The notes beneath the pieces were generated by a model that worked only from the letters and a program-made list of their open reading frames with translations, had not been told where the DNA came from and ran no database searches. Made by a program: the position numbers and the translations under genes. Shown here in pieces: positions 36,891-44,879 of a stretch of 64,000 nucleotides of DNA (its first letter is position 1; each line of letters starts with the position of its first letter). Source of the stretch: Moraxellaceae bacterium (lineage in GTDB: Bacteria; Pseudomonadota; Gammaproteobacteria; Pseudomonadales; Moraxellaceae); the NCBI GenBank assembly GCA_024234595.1, contig JACKNZ010000010.1, positions 62,001-126,000 of the forward strand. Direction: 5' to 3'.

Positions 36891-37997
36891 ATGAAAAAAT
36901 TGGTGTTAGTCGCGCTTGTTTCTGCAATGTTTAGCGCACCATTGCAAGCAGAGGTAAAATCTGACGACCTAAAAACAGGTGCGCCAGAGCGTTATACCGT
37001 TAAAAAGGGCGATACCTTGTGGGATATTGCCAACCGTTATTTGAGTGATGCGTGGCGTTGGCCAGAAATTTGGCAGGCAAACCCTCAAGTGCGCAATCCG
37101 CATCTTATTTTTCCAGGTGATAAATTATTACTTTGCCATATTCAACAGCGCGCAGTGGTTGCATTGGACGAAGGTGGCGGTTGTGAGCAAGTGGCGGCTA
37201 ATTTAGCCAATTTAAGCAACAGTGCTAGCATTAGTGGTGGCAGTGGTTCTGATACACTAAGACCTCAAGTGCGAGAGCAAAGTCTAGATTTAGCCATTCC
37301 AGCTATTCCTCTTAAAGATATTCGTGCTTATTTAAGTGATAGTCGTGTCTTTGGTGCTGATGAGTTTAATAAAGCACCTTATGTGTTATCCGCAGGTAAT
37401 AAGCGAGTGATTGCAGGGCAAGGCGATAAAGTCTATTTACGCGGTGGTGAGTTTACTTTAGGCGAAACACTGGGCGTATATCGTAAAGGTTTACGTTATG
37501 ATGACCCCGAAACCAAAGAGTATTTAGGTTTTGAAGGTGAAGACGTTGCCTATGGTCGTGTGACAGCCGTACAAGACGGGATTGCGACCTTTGAAATCTC
37601 GCGCAGTAGTCAAGAAGTACGCATTGGCGACCGTTTGTTTGCCAGCGAAGCACGTCCCGTCACCCCTATTTTTTATCCGAGTAATCCCGATAATGTCAAA
37701 GCGGGACGGATTATTCGTATTATGGGCTCGTTGGGTACAGGTGGTCTTAATAGCGTGATTGTGATTAACCGTGGTGAGCGTGATGGCGTAAAACAAGGTC
37801 ATACTTTTGCCTTGTATCAGCGTGGCGCAGTGGTTACCGACCGTGTTAAAGAGCAGTTGATTCGCTTGCCCTCTGAACGTGCTGGTATGGCGATGGTGTT
37901 TAGAACCTTTGATAAAGTCAGCTATGCCTTGATTCTTCGTGCAGGTAATGCCATTACTGTCGGTGACGAAGTCCGTCCGCCAATTAGTGGTGACTAA
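36891..37997 (+). CDS. Exported LysM-domain protein
   Basis: 368 residues. A signal peptide (1-20, ending LQAEV) is followed by a LysM domain (about 34-83: YTVKKGDTLWDIANRYL, WPEIWQANPQVRNPHLIFPGD in two parts). The rest is an uncharacterised beta-rich region. It should bind peptidoglycan in the periplasm. The same gene lies between def and dprA in Pseudomonas, so this is a conserved position. The 271-bp spacer to def must hold both promoters. A strong terminator follows. Confidence 0.9.
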   Translation: MKKLVLVALVSAMFSAPLQAEVKSDDLKTGAPERYTVKKGDTLWDIANRYLSDAWRWPEIWQANPQVRNPHLIFPGDKLLLCHIQQRAVVALDEGGGCEQVAANLANLSNSASISGGSGSDTLRPQVREQSLDLAIPAIPLKDIRAYLSDSRVFGADEFNKAPYVLSAGNKRVIAGQGDKVYLRGGEFTLGETLGVYRKGLRYDDPETKEYLGFEGEDVAYGRVTAVQDGIATFEISRSSQEVRIGDRLFASEARPVTPIFYPSNPDNVKAGRIIRIMGSLGTGGLNSVIVINRGERDGVKQGHTFALYQRGAVVTDRVKEQLIRLPSERAGMAMVFRTFDKVSYALILRAGNAITVGDEVRPPISGD

Positions 37998-38011
37998 GCC
38001 TCAACTTCAAT

Positions 38012-38044
38012 AAAAGGCTGTCGATTGACAGCCTTTTGTTTTTT
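38012..38044 (+). terminator. Rho-independent terminator after LysM gene
   Basis: An 11-bp perfect stem, AAAAGGCTGTC-GATT-GACAGCCTTTT, followed by GTTTTTT. It overlaps the region just before the dprA ribosome site (AAGGA at 38047). Confidence 0.95.
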
Positions 38045-38058
38045 CAAAAGGATTTGTG

Positions 38059-39189
38059 ATGTCTCAAACCTTGTTTTTAGATTGGGTAATTGTTTGGCGT
38101 TTGTTAGAGCAATCAACCAGCGGTTTTTATAAATTACTTCGATATTTCTCCTCCCCTAAATTGGCGTTATTGGCCACTACTCAAGCATGGCAGCAAGCAG
38201 GGCTTAGCGAAAAGCACACCCTTAATTTAGCGGCATGGCAGCAGCAAGAGGCCAAATTACATCAAGAAATTCAGCAAAGTTTAGCGTTTATTAAGCAGCA
38301 ACAAATACGTGTATTAACGCTAAGCGATAATGACTATCCACCCTTACTCAAAGAAATCCCCGATGCGCCGCCCTTATTGTTTTGTTGGGGCGATAGTTCG
38401 TTATTATCTTGGCCGCAAGTGGCGATTGTCGGAACACGTAATCCCACGCAAGCAGGACAAAAATTAGCCGAACAGTTTGCTAGTCAGTTAAGTCAACAAG
38501 GCTTAGCTATTACCAGTGGTTTGGCGTTGGGAATAGATGGGGTAGCGCATCAAGCGGTATTACAGGCCAAAGGGGCAACCATTGCGGTTTTAGGCACAGG
38601 CTTAGCTCATTTATATCCACGTCAACATCAACGACTGGCGCAACACATTATTGCCAATCAAGGCTTAGTGATAAGTGAGTTTTTGCCCAATACGCCACCG
38701 ATTAACTATCATTTTCCGCGCCGTAATCGCATTATTAGTGGGCTTAGTTTGGGGGTGTTGGTGGTGGAGGCGGCTGTTGATAGTGGCTCGTTAATTACCG
38801 CTAAATTAGCCGCAGAACAAAATCGAGAGGTGTGGGCGATTCCGAGTTCGGTGTTTAATGTCCAAGCCAAAGGCTGCCATGCCTTGATTAAAGACGGTGC
38901 AGGCTTAGTCGAAACGCCAGAGGATATTTTGCAGGAAGTGGCACATCATTTTGCCAAAAGTAAATCGGGGCAGTTTGGCGGTGTTGCCCCTGTAATACTT
39001 GAGGACGCTATTGAGTTGAGTCAAGAGGCACAGCAGGTATTAGCGATATTGGGGTGGCAAGTGCAGCATTTTGATGCTTTAGTAGAGCAAGGACAATGGG
39101 ACGCAGCAACTTTGGCCAATTTGTTAATGGAGTTGGAATTAGCAGGTAAAATTGCTACTGTAGCAGGTGGTTATGAGCAGTTGGGTTAA
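38059..39189 (+). CDS. dprA: DNA-processing protein DprA
   Basis: 376 residues from ATG 38059; a GTG one codon earlier is in frame. It loads RecA onto incoming single-stranded DNA in natural transformation. The Rossmann-like core is clear: VGTRNPTQAGQKLAEQFA, TSGLALGIDGVAHQ, VLGTGL, FPRRNRIISGLS and DSGSLITAKLA. A C-terminal winged-helix-like domain (about 310-375) is present. The LysM gene lies upstream and tsaC is normally next; here a toxin-antitoxin pair intervenes. Confidence 0.95.
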   Translation: MSQTLFLDWVIVWRLLEQSTSGFYKLLRYFSSPKLALLATTQAWQQAGLSEKHTLNLAAWQQQEAKLHQEIQQSLAFIKQQQIRVLTLSDNDYPPLLKEIPDAPPLLFCWGDSSLLSWPQVAIVGTRNPTQAGQKLAEQFASQLSQQGLAITSGLALGIDGVAHQAVLQAKGATIAVLGTGLAHLYPRQHQRLAQHIIANQGLVISEFLPNTPPINYHFPRRNRIISGLSLGVLVVEAAVDSGSLITAKLAAEQNREVWAIPSSVFNVQAKGCHALIKDGAGLVETPEDILQEVAHHFAKSKSGQFGGVAPVILEDAIELSQEAQQVLAILGWQVQHFDALVEQGQWDAATLANLLMELELAGKIATVAGGYEQLG

Positions 39190-39296
39190 AATAGAAATAA
39201 AGCACATATTCGACCTGTACATTCAGCTTAACCACTTGTATTTTGCTTTAATCCTACTTAAAATCCTTACTTGGTAATACTTTTTGGAGGGTTGTT

Positions 39297-39536
39297 ATGC
39301 AAACATCTACTACCGTTACAAGTAAAGGCCAAGTCACTATTCCCAAAGCAGTCAGACAGCAATTGGGCATTTGTCAGGGTAGCCAAGTTGAATTTGTGAT
39401 GATTGATAATCATGTGGAGTTGCGCGTCATTAACAATCCAAGTGCAATGGTTGAAAGTGGCTTTGGTTTATTAAAAAGCCACAAAGCACCCGCACCAACA
39501 GATTTTGATACGGCTATTGTGGCGCAAAAGTCATGA
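39297..39536 (+). CDS. AbrB/MazE-type antitoxin
   Basis: 79 residues. An N-terminal SpoVT/AbrB swapped-hairpin DNA-binding domain is seen in TVTSKGQVTIPKAVRQQLGI. The C-terminal tail is likely the toxin-binding segment. GGAGG at 39287-39291 gives a strong ribosome site. It overlaps the PIN gene by four bases (ATGA), the usual antitoxin-toxin coupling. It would neutralise the PIN RNase and repress the operon. Placed in a 760-bp insertion between dprA and tsaC. Confidence 0.9.
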   Translation: MQTSTTVTSKGQVTIPKAVRQQLGICQGSQVEFVMIDNHVELRVINNPSAMVESGFGLLKSHKAPAPTDFDTAIVAQKS

Positions 39537-39949
39537 ACGGCTTAGATACCAATATTTTAGCAAGATATTACATTGAAGATGCAGGTGACGAAGAAAGCCT
39601 CAAGCAACGGCGACTAGCCCAAAAAATTATCGAAACTGGTGTGCCATTGATGGTGTGTAAAACGGTTATTTTAGAGCTTGAATGGGTGATGCGTGGTTAT
39701 TATGAGTTTTCGGCACACGCCATTAGCACAGTTTTTGAGCATTTGTTAAGCCTAGGTCATTTGCACATAGAAGATAGAGCGGCTGTGCAAAAAGCACTGG
39801 TGTATTATCAAGCAGGTTTAGATTTTGCCGATGCTTTGCATCATGCCAGTTATCAATCATGCGCTAATATGCTAAGTTTTGATGACCGCCGTTTTGCGCG
39901 TAGAGTCAAAAAAATGGCGTTGTTACCTCCTGTTATTGTACCTAAGTAA
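39533..39949 (+). CDS. PIN-domain toxin (VapC-like RNase)
   Basis: 138 residues. PIN-fold acidic residues appear in GLDTNILARYY (Asp5), in ILELEWVM (Glu) and in GLDFADALHHA (Asp pair), so the active site looks intact. VapC toxins cut specific RNAs, mostly tRNAs or rRNA loops. The start overlaps the antitoxin gene by four bases. It ends 4 bp before the tsaC start. Target RNA unknown. Confidence 0.9.
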   Translation: MNGLDTNILARYYIEDAGDEESLKQRRLAQKIIETGVPLMVCKTVILELEWVMRGYYEFSAHAISTVFEHLLSLGHLHIEDRAAVQKALVYYQAGLDFADALHHASYQSCANMLSFDDRRFARRVKKMALLPPVIVPK

Positions 39950-39953
39950 ACCT

Positions 39954-40517
39954 ATGCCACTATCCCCCCTCCACCTACAACAAGCCGTTACCGCCTTAAA
40001 GTCTGGCGGTGTCATTGCCTATCCCACCGAAGCCGTGTGGGGCTTAGGTTGTGACCCATTTAACGAGCAAGCCGTGTTAAAACTGTTGGCACTTAAACAA
40101 CGACCTGTTGCCAAAGGATTAATTTTAATCGCCGCCACCGTTGAGCAAGTAGAACCCTATTTGCAATTATTAACGCCTGCACAACGACAAACCGTGGTTG
40201 ACTCGTGGCCAGCCGCCAAAACGTGGGTTGTCCCTGTTGAAGAAAACTTTCCAAGTTGGGTACGAGGTGAGCATCTGAGCGTTGCCGTACGCGTGAGTGC
40301 GCACCCTCCTGTGCAAGCCTTATGTCATGCCTTTGGTGGTGCAATTATCTCCACCAGTGCCAATATAACAGGTCAGCCAACCGCACAAACAGAGGCCGAA
40401 ATTGCACAAATCTTTGGCAATGGGTTAAGCTATGTGCTATCTGCCCCTTTAGGTGGCAACAAAAACCCCTCACAAATTCGTGATGCTTGTACGGGTGAAA
40501 TGATACGCCCGTCTTAG
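39954..40517 (+). CDS. tsaC: Threonylcarbamoyl-AMP synthase
   Basis: 187 residues from ATG 39954 (E. coli TsaC 190). The YrdC/Sua5 domain makes threonylcarbamoyl-adenylate for the t6A37 modification of ANN-decoding tRNAs. Family marks: GGVIAYPTEAVWGLGCDP at the N terminus, KGLILI, and STSANITGQPTA. The frame is open 25 codons upstream, overlapping the PIN gene, but the ATG gives the normal length. hemF follows by 15 bp. Confidence 0.95.
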   Translation: MPLSPLHLQQAVTALKSGGVIAYPTEAVWGLGCDPFNEQAVLKLLALKQRPVAKGLILIAATVEQVEPYLQLLTPAQRQTVVDSWPAAKTWVVPVEENFPSWVRGEHLSVAVRVSAHPPVQALCHAFGGAIISTSANITGQPTAQTEAEIAQIFGNGLSYVLSAPLGGNKNPSQIRDACTGEMIRPS

Positions 40518-40532
40518 TCTTGAGTAGTTTTT

Positions 40533-41441
40533 ATGTCTTCTTCCCCTAATTTAACTGCAGTTAAAGAATTTTTATTGTCTTTACAAGACCATATTTGCCA
40601 AGAGTTATTAGCCGAAGACGGTGGCACATTTAAAGAGGACACATGGCAACGCGCCGAAGGTGGCGGTGGCCGTTCTCGCGTATTGGAAAACGGTGCTGTT
40701 ATTGAAAAAGGGGGGGTAAATTTTTCTCATGTTTATGGCAACAAATTGCCGCCTTCTGCAACAGCGCATCGTCCTGAGCTAGCTGGCCGCTCATTTCAGG
40801 CAATGGGTGTGTCATTGGTGATTCATCCGCGTAATCCTTATGCGCCAACCTCGCATGCCAATATCCGTATTTTTGTGGCCGAAAAAGACGGTGAAGCACC
40901 CGTATGGTGGGTGGGGGGCGGTTTTGATTTAACCCCTTATTATGGTTTTGTAGAAGATTGCCAAGCATGGCACCAAATGGCTAAAGATGTTTGTTTGCCC
41001 TTTGGAGCCGATGTCTATCCCACTTACAAAAAATGGTGCGATGACTATTTTTATCTTAAACATCGGCAAGAGCCACGCGGCATTGGTGGTTTATTTTTTG
41101 ATGATTTAAATCAATGGGGATTTGATAAGTGTTTTGAATTTATTAAAGCGGTCGGTATGGGCTATATCAACGCCTATCGGCCTATTTTAGCCAAACGTAA
41201 AAACACCCCGTATGGTGAGCGTGAGCGTAATTTTCAGTTATATCGTCGTGGCCGTTATGTAGAGTTTAATTTAGTGTATGACCGTGGCACAATTTTTGGA
41301 TTACAAACAGGAGGGCGCACCGAGTCTATTTTAATGTCCTTACCTAATTTGGTGGCATGGCAATACGATTATCAGCCTGAACCTGATTCGGTAGAAGCGC
41401 GTTTTTATCAAGAGTTTTTAACGGCAAAAGAGTGGGTATAA
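40533..41441 (+). CDS. hemF: Coproporphyrinogen III oxidase, oxygen-dependent
   Basis: 302 residues (E. coli 299). Converts coproporphyrinogen III to protoporphyrinogen IX with O2 in haem synthesis. Family stretches: GGGGRSRVLENG, FSHVYG, GVSLVIHPRNPYAPTSHANIR, WWVGGGFDLTPYY and FFDDLNQWGFD. Lies in the conserved dprA-tsaC-hemF-aroE order, 3 bp before aroE. Confidence 0.97.
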   Translation: MSSSPNLTAVKEFLLSLQDHICQELLAEDGGTFKEDTWQRAEGGGGRSRVLENGAVIEKGGVNFSHVYGNKLPPSATAHRPELAGRSFQAMGVSLVIHPRNPYAPTSHANIRIFVAEKDGEAPVWWVGGGFDLTPYYGFVEDCQAWHQMAKDVCLPFGADVYPTYKKWCDDYFYLKHRQEPRGIGGLFFDDLNQWGFDKCFEFIKAVGMGYINAYRPILAKRKNTPYGERERNFQLYRRGRYVEFNLVYDRGTIFGLQTGGRTESILMSLPNLVAWQYDYQPEPDSVEARFYQEFLTAKEWV

Positions 41442-41444
41442 ATC

Positions 41445-42269
41445 ATGACTGATTATTATGCGGTAGTAGGCAATCCCATTGGCCATAGTCGCTCACCACG
41501 GATTCAGACCGCTTTTGCACAAGCAACGGCTCAAGATATGCGTTATGAAGCAATTTTGTCGCCTTTAGACGGTTTTAGGCAGGTGGTCAGTGATTTTTTT
41601 GCCACAGAATCAGGTAAAGGTTTAAACATTACCTTGCCATTTAAAGAGCAAGCCTACGAATTAAGCGATGTTAAGTCATTACGTGCTACCCAAGCAGGTG
41701 CAGTAAATACCTTAATGAAAGGCAAAGACGGTCGTTTGTATGGTGATAATACCGATGGAATTGGACTTGTGCGCGATATGACCCAAAACTTGGGCTGGAC
41801 ATTGGAAGGCAAACGGATTTTGGTAGTTGGCGCAGGTGGTGCAGTACGTGGCGTATTAGGCGCGTTATTGGCGCAAAATCCGAGTCAATTATGGGTGGTA
41901 AATCGTACCCACAGCAAAGCACAAAATCTGGCTAACATTTTTAGAGCTTATGGCAATATAGATGCCATTCGTTTTGAAGAGGTATTGCCGCACAGTGTGG
42001 ATGTGATTATTAACGGTTCTTCATCGTCGTTACAGGGTGAGTTACCGCCTTTGGTGGATGGTATTTTGGCAGAAGGTGCCTGTGCTTATGATATGGCTTA
42101 TGGCAAACCCGATTTGCCGTTTTTGGTGTGGGCACAAACACAAGGCGCAACAGTGAGCGATGGCTTAGGAATGTTAGTAGAGCAGGCCGCTGAGAGCTTT
42201 TTTATTTGGCGTGATATGAGGGTAGAAAGTGCTGCTTTATTAGCAGAGCTTAGGGGCGAGTTGGGTTAA
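41445..42269 (+). CDS. aroE: Shikimate dehydrogenase
   Basis: 274 residues (E. coli 272). NADPH-dependent reduction of 3-dehydroshikimate. Motifs: NPIGHSRSP for shikimate binding, NITLPFKEQAYEL with the catalytic lysine, NTDGIGL with the catalytic aspartate, and the NADPH loop GAGGAVRGVL. The NRT motif is present in VVNRTHSKA. Its 3' end overlaps the convergent START gene by 20 bp. Confidence 0.97.
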   Translation: MTDYYAVVGNPIGHSRSPRIQTAFAQATAQDMRYEAILSPLDGFRQVVSDFFATESGKGLNITLPFKEQAYELSDVKSLRATQAGAVNTLMKGKDGRLYGDNTDGIGLVRDMTQNLGWTLEGKRILVVGAGGAVRGVLGALLAQNPSQLWVVNRTHSKAQNLANIFRAYGNIDAIRFEEVLPHSVDVIINGSSSSLQGELPPLVDGILAEGACAYDMAYGKPDLPFLVWAQTQGATVSDGLGMLVEQAAESFFIWRDMRVESAALLAELRGELG

Positions 42270-43032
42270 ATTTGGCTTGATATTGTTCATAGTTATAAAT
42301 GGGAAAACCAATAGCGACATTGCTTTGTTGGTAGTGTTGCATCTCGGCCATTTTTTTGAGTTGGGTCAGGACGTTGTGTGGTGCAGTACGTTGAATCATA
42401 TTAGCCGCCCAAACAGGTAACACGTGGTCGCGTATTTCAAAATAGCCTTGTACCTCAATATGTACTCGCTCTTTGCTCAAGGGCGTAACACGAATACTCA
42501 TATCTTCGGCGGCCATACGCTGCAAGGGTGGTTTGGGCGGCAAATAATCGGGCAAGGCAGATACTTTAATGGTAATGGCCGCTTGTTGGGCACTTTGGGG
42601 GGTGACGGTTGCGTCTAAAATAACATCTAAATCGGGAATGTTATAAGGGGCATCATGAACAATATATAAGACAAAGTGCGTTGCAGATTTTTTGTTTAAT
42701 AGTTCTGAATGTTGCGTTCTCCAATACCATTTAATGTAATTATCAAAGTCAAGCATCACCGCTGCTAGGGTTTTAATATCTGCATCCAGTATCATATCGG
42801 CTTTAAATGAACGAAAACTTTTGTCATCTTCGTGTCTAATATAGGCTCTTATATTATTACGTTTATCATTTTGAACTTGTACCCATTCGTTACCCAAGCG
42901 CGGTCTAAGCTCATCTAACTCATTGTTAGTTGCAGCAAATATCAGTTGCGAATAGCTACAAAGTACCAGTAGGTAACATAGCCGTAAATAACTGCTAACA
43001 GTGTGATGTCGTGTACAAACAAAGTTAGGCAT
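42250..43032 (-). CDS. Exported START-domain protein, paralogue 2
   Basis: 260 residues with an N-terminal hydrophobic export signal (LCYLLVLCSYSQLIFAAT) and one START domain (FRSFKADMIL, LDFDNYIKWYW, NIPDLDVILDATV). It is the most divergent of the four paralogues: the DPGG motif of the others is replaced by EIRDHVLPVW, and PDRDV by PDLDV. Start ATG shares its A with the stop of paralogue 3 (TAATG), so the two are translationally coupled. Ligand unknown. 3' end overlaps aroE. Confidence 0.85.
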   Translation of the reverse strand: MPNFVCTRHHTVSSYLRLCYLLVLCSYSQLIFAATNNELDELRPRLGNEWVQVQNDKRNNIRAYIRHEDDKSFRSFKADMILDADIKTLAAVMLDFDNYIKWYWRTQHSELLNKKSATHFVLYIVHDAPYNIPDLDVILDATVTPQSAQQAAITIKVSALPDYLPPKPPLQRMAAEDMSIRVTPLSKERVHIEVQGYFEIRDHVLPVWAANMIQRTAPHNVLTQLKKMAEMQHYQQSNVAIGFPIYNYEQYQAKFNPTRP

Positions 43033-43757
43033 TAGGGTAAATTGTTGTAGTCATAAATAGGAAAAGGCAAAGGCTGTTTGCTTTTGTTGTTGTATTCGGG
43101 ACGTTGTGCCATTCGTTGCAAAGCAACAATCACCGCATAAGGTGCATTACGTTGTACAAAATTAGCCGCCCATGCTGGCACAACGCCACCAGGGTCAAAA
43201 TAGCCTTCAGTGGTCATTTCGACTTGATTGACACCAACGGGCGTAAATTTAATAGTCATTTCTTCGGCAATCATGCGCACCAACGGTGGTTTGGCAGGTA
43301 AAGCATCAGGTGTTGCAGTGACACGCAACGTCACATAAGGTTTGTTTTTGGCTTGGGGTTCAATAATGCCTTTGATGACGGTATCGCGGTCAGGTAAGCC
43401 ATACGGTGCATCATGCACCATATACACCATATATTCAGTAGGTGAGTTTTGACGAATTAGCTTAGACTCACGAGTTTTCCAAAACCAACGGGTATAGTTT
43501 TCAAAATCTAATAATACCCGTGCTAAAGATTCAACCGAGGTTTCGAGCGTTGCTTCGAGTTTAAACGAGCGATAGCGTTTACCATCTTCTAAACGAGCAT
43601 AGGTTTTAATATTGCGTAAGCGGTCATTTTTGACCAATAACCATTCGTTTGTTAATTTGCTGCGAAATTCATCTAAGTCATTGCTATCGGCATAAATGAC
43701 TTGTGTGGGCAATAAAAAGGTGCACAGCAAGGTGAGTAGGACGAGCTTTTTGTACAT
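43032..43757 (-). CDS. Exported START-domain protein, paralogue 3
   Basis: 241 residues from ATG 43757, which gives a normal signal peptide (MYKKLVLLTLLCTFLLPT); a further 12 codons upstream are open but would spoil it. START core: YRSFKLEATL, LLDFENYTRWFWK, YGLPDRDTVIKG and GYFDPGGVVPAWAANFVQ. The start codon overlaps an A-rich AATAACAATAA motif. Coupled to paralogue 2. Probably periplasmic lipid binding; ligand unknown. Confidence 0.87.
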   Translation of the reverse strand: MYKKLVLLTLLCTFLLPTQVIYADSNDLDEFRSKLTNEWLLVKNDRLRNIKTYARLEDGKRYRSFKLEATLETSVESLARVLLDFENYTRWFWKTRESKLIRQNSPTEYMVYMVHDAPYGLPDRDTVIKGIIEPQAKNKPYVTLRVTATPDALPAKPPLVRMIAEEMTIKFTPVGVNQVEMTTEGYFDPGGVVPAWAANFVQRNAPYAVIVALQRMAQRPEYNNKSKQPLPFPIYDYNNLP

Positions 43758-43767
43758 TATTGTTATT
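43757..43767 (-). promoter_or_regulatory. A-rich Hfq/Crc-type motif at start of START paralogue 3
   Basis: On the minus strand AATAACAATAA runs directly into the start codon, its last A being the A of ATG. Hfq/Crc bound here would block ribosome entry. No clear Shine-Dalgarno sequence is seen apart from TGGA just upstream. Confidence 0.5.
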
Positions 43768-43840
43768 CCAACAGCACAGCGTTGACCAAGCAAATTACCT
43801 GCGTTTGGTACAATATGTCAAGTGAATGAGCAGTGTAATA

Positions 43841-43874
43841 ACAAAACGACCCTTGATACTAACCAAGAGTCGCT
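43841..43874 (-). terminator. Terminator after START paralogue 4
   Basis: On the minus strand GCGACTCTTGG pairs imperfectly with CAAGGGTCGT and is followed by TTTTGTT. It separates paralogue 4 from the paralogue 3-2 pair, so those are likely a separate unit. Confidence 0.75.
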
Positions 43875-43900
43875 TTGAAATTTTTTAGGTTGACACGGTG

Positions 43901-44626
43901 TTACGGCAAATTATTGTATTCATAGACAGGAAAGGGCAAAGGCGTATTTGAGTTGGCAACTTCGGGTTGTTGTAGCATTCGACGCATGCCTAATAGTGTG
44001 GCATAAGGTGCGCTACGTTGCACAAAGTTGATCGCCCAAGAAGCCATATTGCCACCGGGATCAACATAACCTTCGTTAACAACGTTAATTTTGCCGTCAG
44101 GTAAAGGGGTGATTTTGACATTCATTTCTTCGGCCGTCATTCGCACAAAAGGTGGTCTTTCGGGAATATAATCAGGCACGGCACGAATGGCAATGGTGAT
44201 GTAAGGACGATTTTTAGTTTGAGGCTCAATCACCATGTGCAAGGCAACATCACGGTCTGGCACCCCATAGGGAGAATCATGGGTGACGTAAAAATAATAT
44301 TCGGTTGGAGACACTTTTTTGAGCATTTTGGAATCAATGGCATGCCATGTCCATTTTTTCATATTATCAAAATCGGTAATCATTCTAATAAAAGAGGCCA
44401 TAGAAGCGTTAAATACACCTTCGGCTTTAAATGAACGAAAGCGTTTACCGTCTTCTTGTTTGGCATAAGTTTTAAAGCCATGACGCTGGTCATTTTTAAC
44501 AAATACCCAATCTTTACCTACAGTACCGTGTTGTAACTCATCAAGGTCTTCAATGCCTGCGCTTGCGAAAGGCGCGGCCGCGACAAGAGACAAAGATAAG
44601 AGTAGTGTTTTTATGGTGTGACGCAT
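43901..44626 (-). CDS. Exported START-domain protein, paralogue 4
   Basis: 241 residues. Signal peptide MRHTIKTLLLSLSLVAAAP with cleavage near FASA|GI. START core: FRSFKAEGVF, ITDFDNMKKWTWH, YGVPDRDVALHM and GYVDPGGNMASWAINFVQ. GAGGA lies eight bases before the ATG, and an A-rich AATAAAAA motif abuts it. The three clustered paralogues are followed upstream by an acyl-CoA dehydrogenase gene in the same direction, which hints at lipid or acyl ligands. Ligand not known. Confidence 0.87.
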   Translation of the reverse strand: MRHTIKTLLLSLSLVAAAPFASAGIEDLDELQHGTVGKDWVFVKNDQRHGFKTYAKQEDGKRFRSFKAEGVFNASMASFIRMITDFDNMKKWTWHAIDSKMLKKVSPTEYYFYVTHDSPYGVPDRDVALHMVIEPQTKNRPYITIAIRAVPDYIPERPPFVRMTAEEMNVKITPLPDGKINVVNEGYVDPGGNMASWAINFVQRSAPYATLLGMRRMLQQPEVANSNTPLPFPVYEYNNLP

Positions 44627-44638
44627 AACAAATTCCTC

Positions 44639-44646
44639 TTTTTATT
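44639..44646 (-). promoter_or_regulatory. A-rich motif before START paralogue 4
   Basis: AATAAAAA on the minus strand, directly 5' of the GAGGA ribosome site. It matches AAnAAnAA but is shorter than the motifs at the other two START units, so it is the weakest of the three. Confidence 0.35.
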
Positions 44647-44844
44647 TTGTATGGGATTTACGCGGTTTCTATTTTTGATGCAATGCGTAAATGCTATTTA
44701 TCTTAAAATGTCGTTTACAAGACGAACAATGGGACAAAACCGTTGCAAATATCACTAGTGATAGCAGTACGCCTTTCAGTTTGTTTTGTCAATATGACTT
44801 GGATGTAAGAAGAAGGGCATCAGACAAGTGGTACACAAAAGAAC

Positions 44845-44868
44845 AGGCTTACTGTAATAAGTAAGCCT
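44845..44868 (-). terminator. Terminator after acyl-CoA dehydrogenase gene
   Basis: On the minus strand the 8-bp stem AGGCTTAC / GTAAGCCT is followed by GTTCTTTTG. It is 12 bases past the stop of the gene ending at 44880. Confidence 0.8.
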
Positions 44869-44879
44869 TGATAAGAGTG

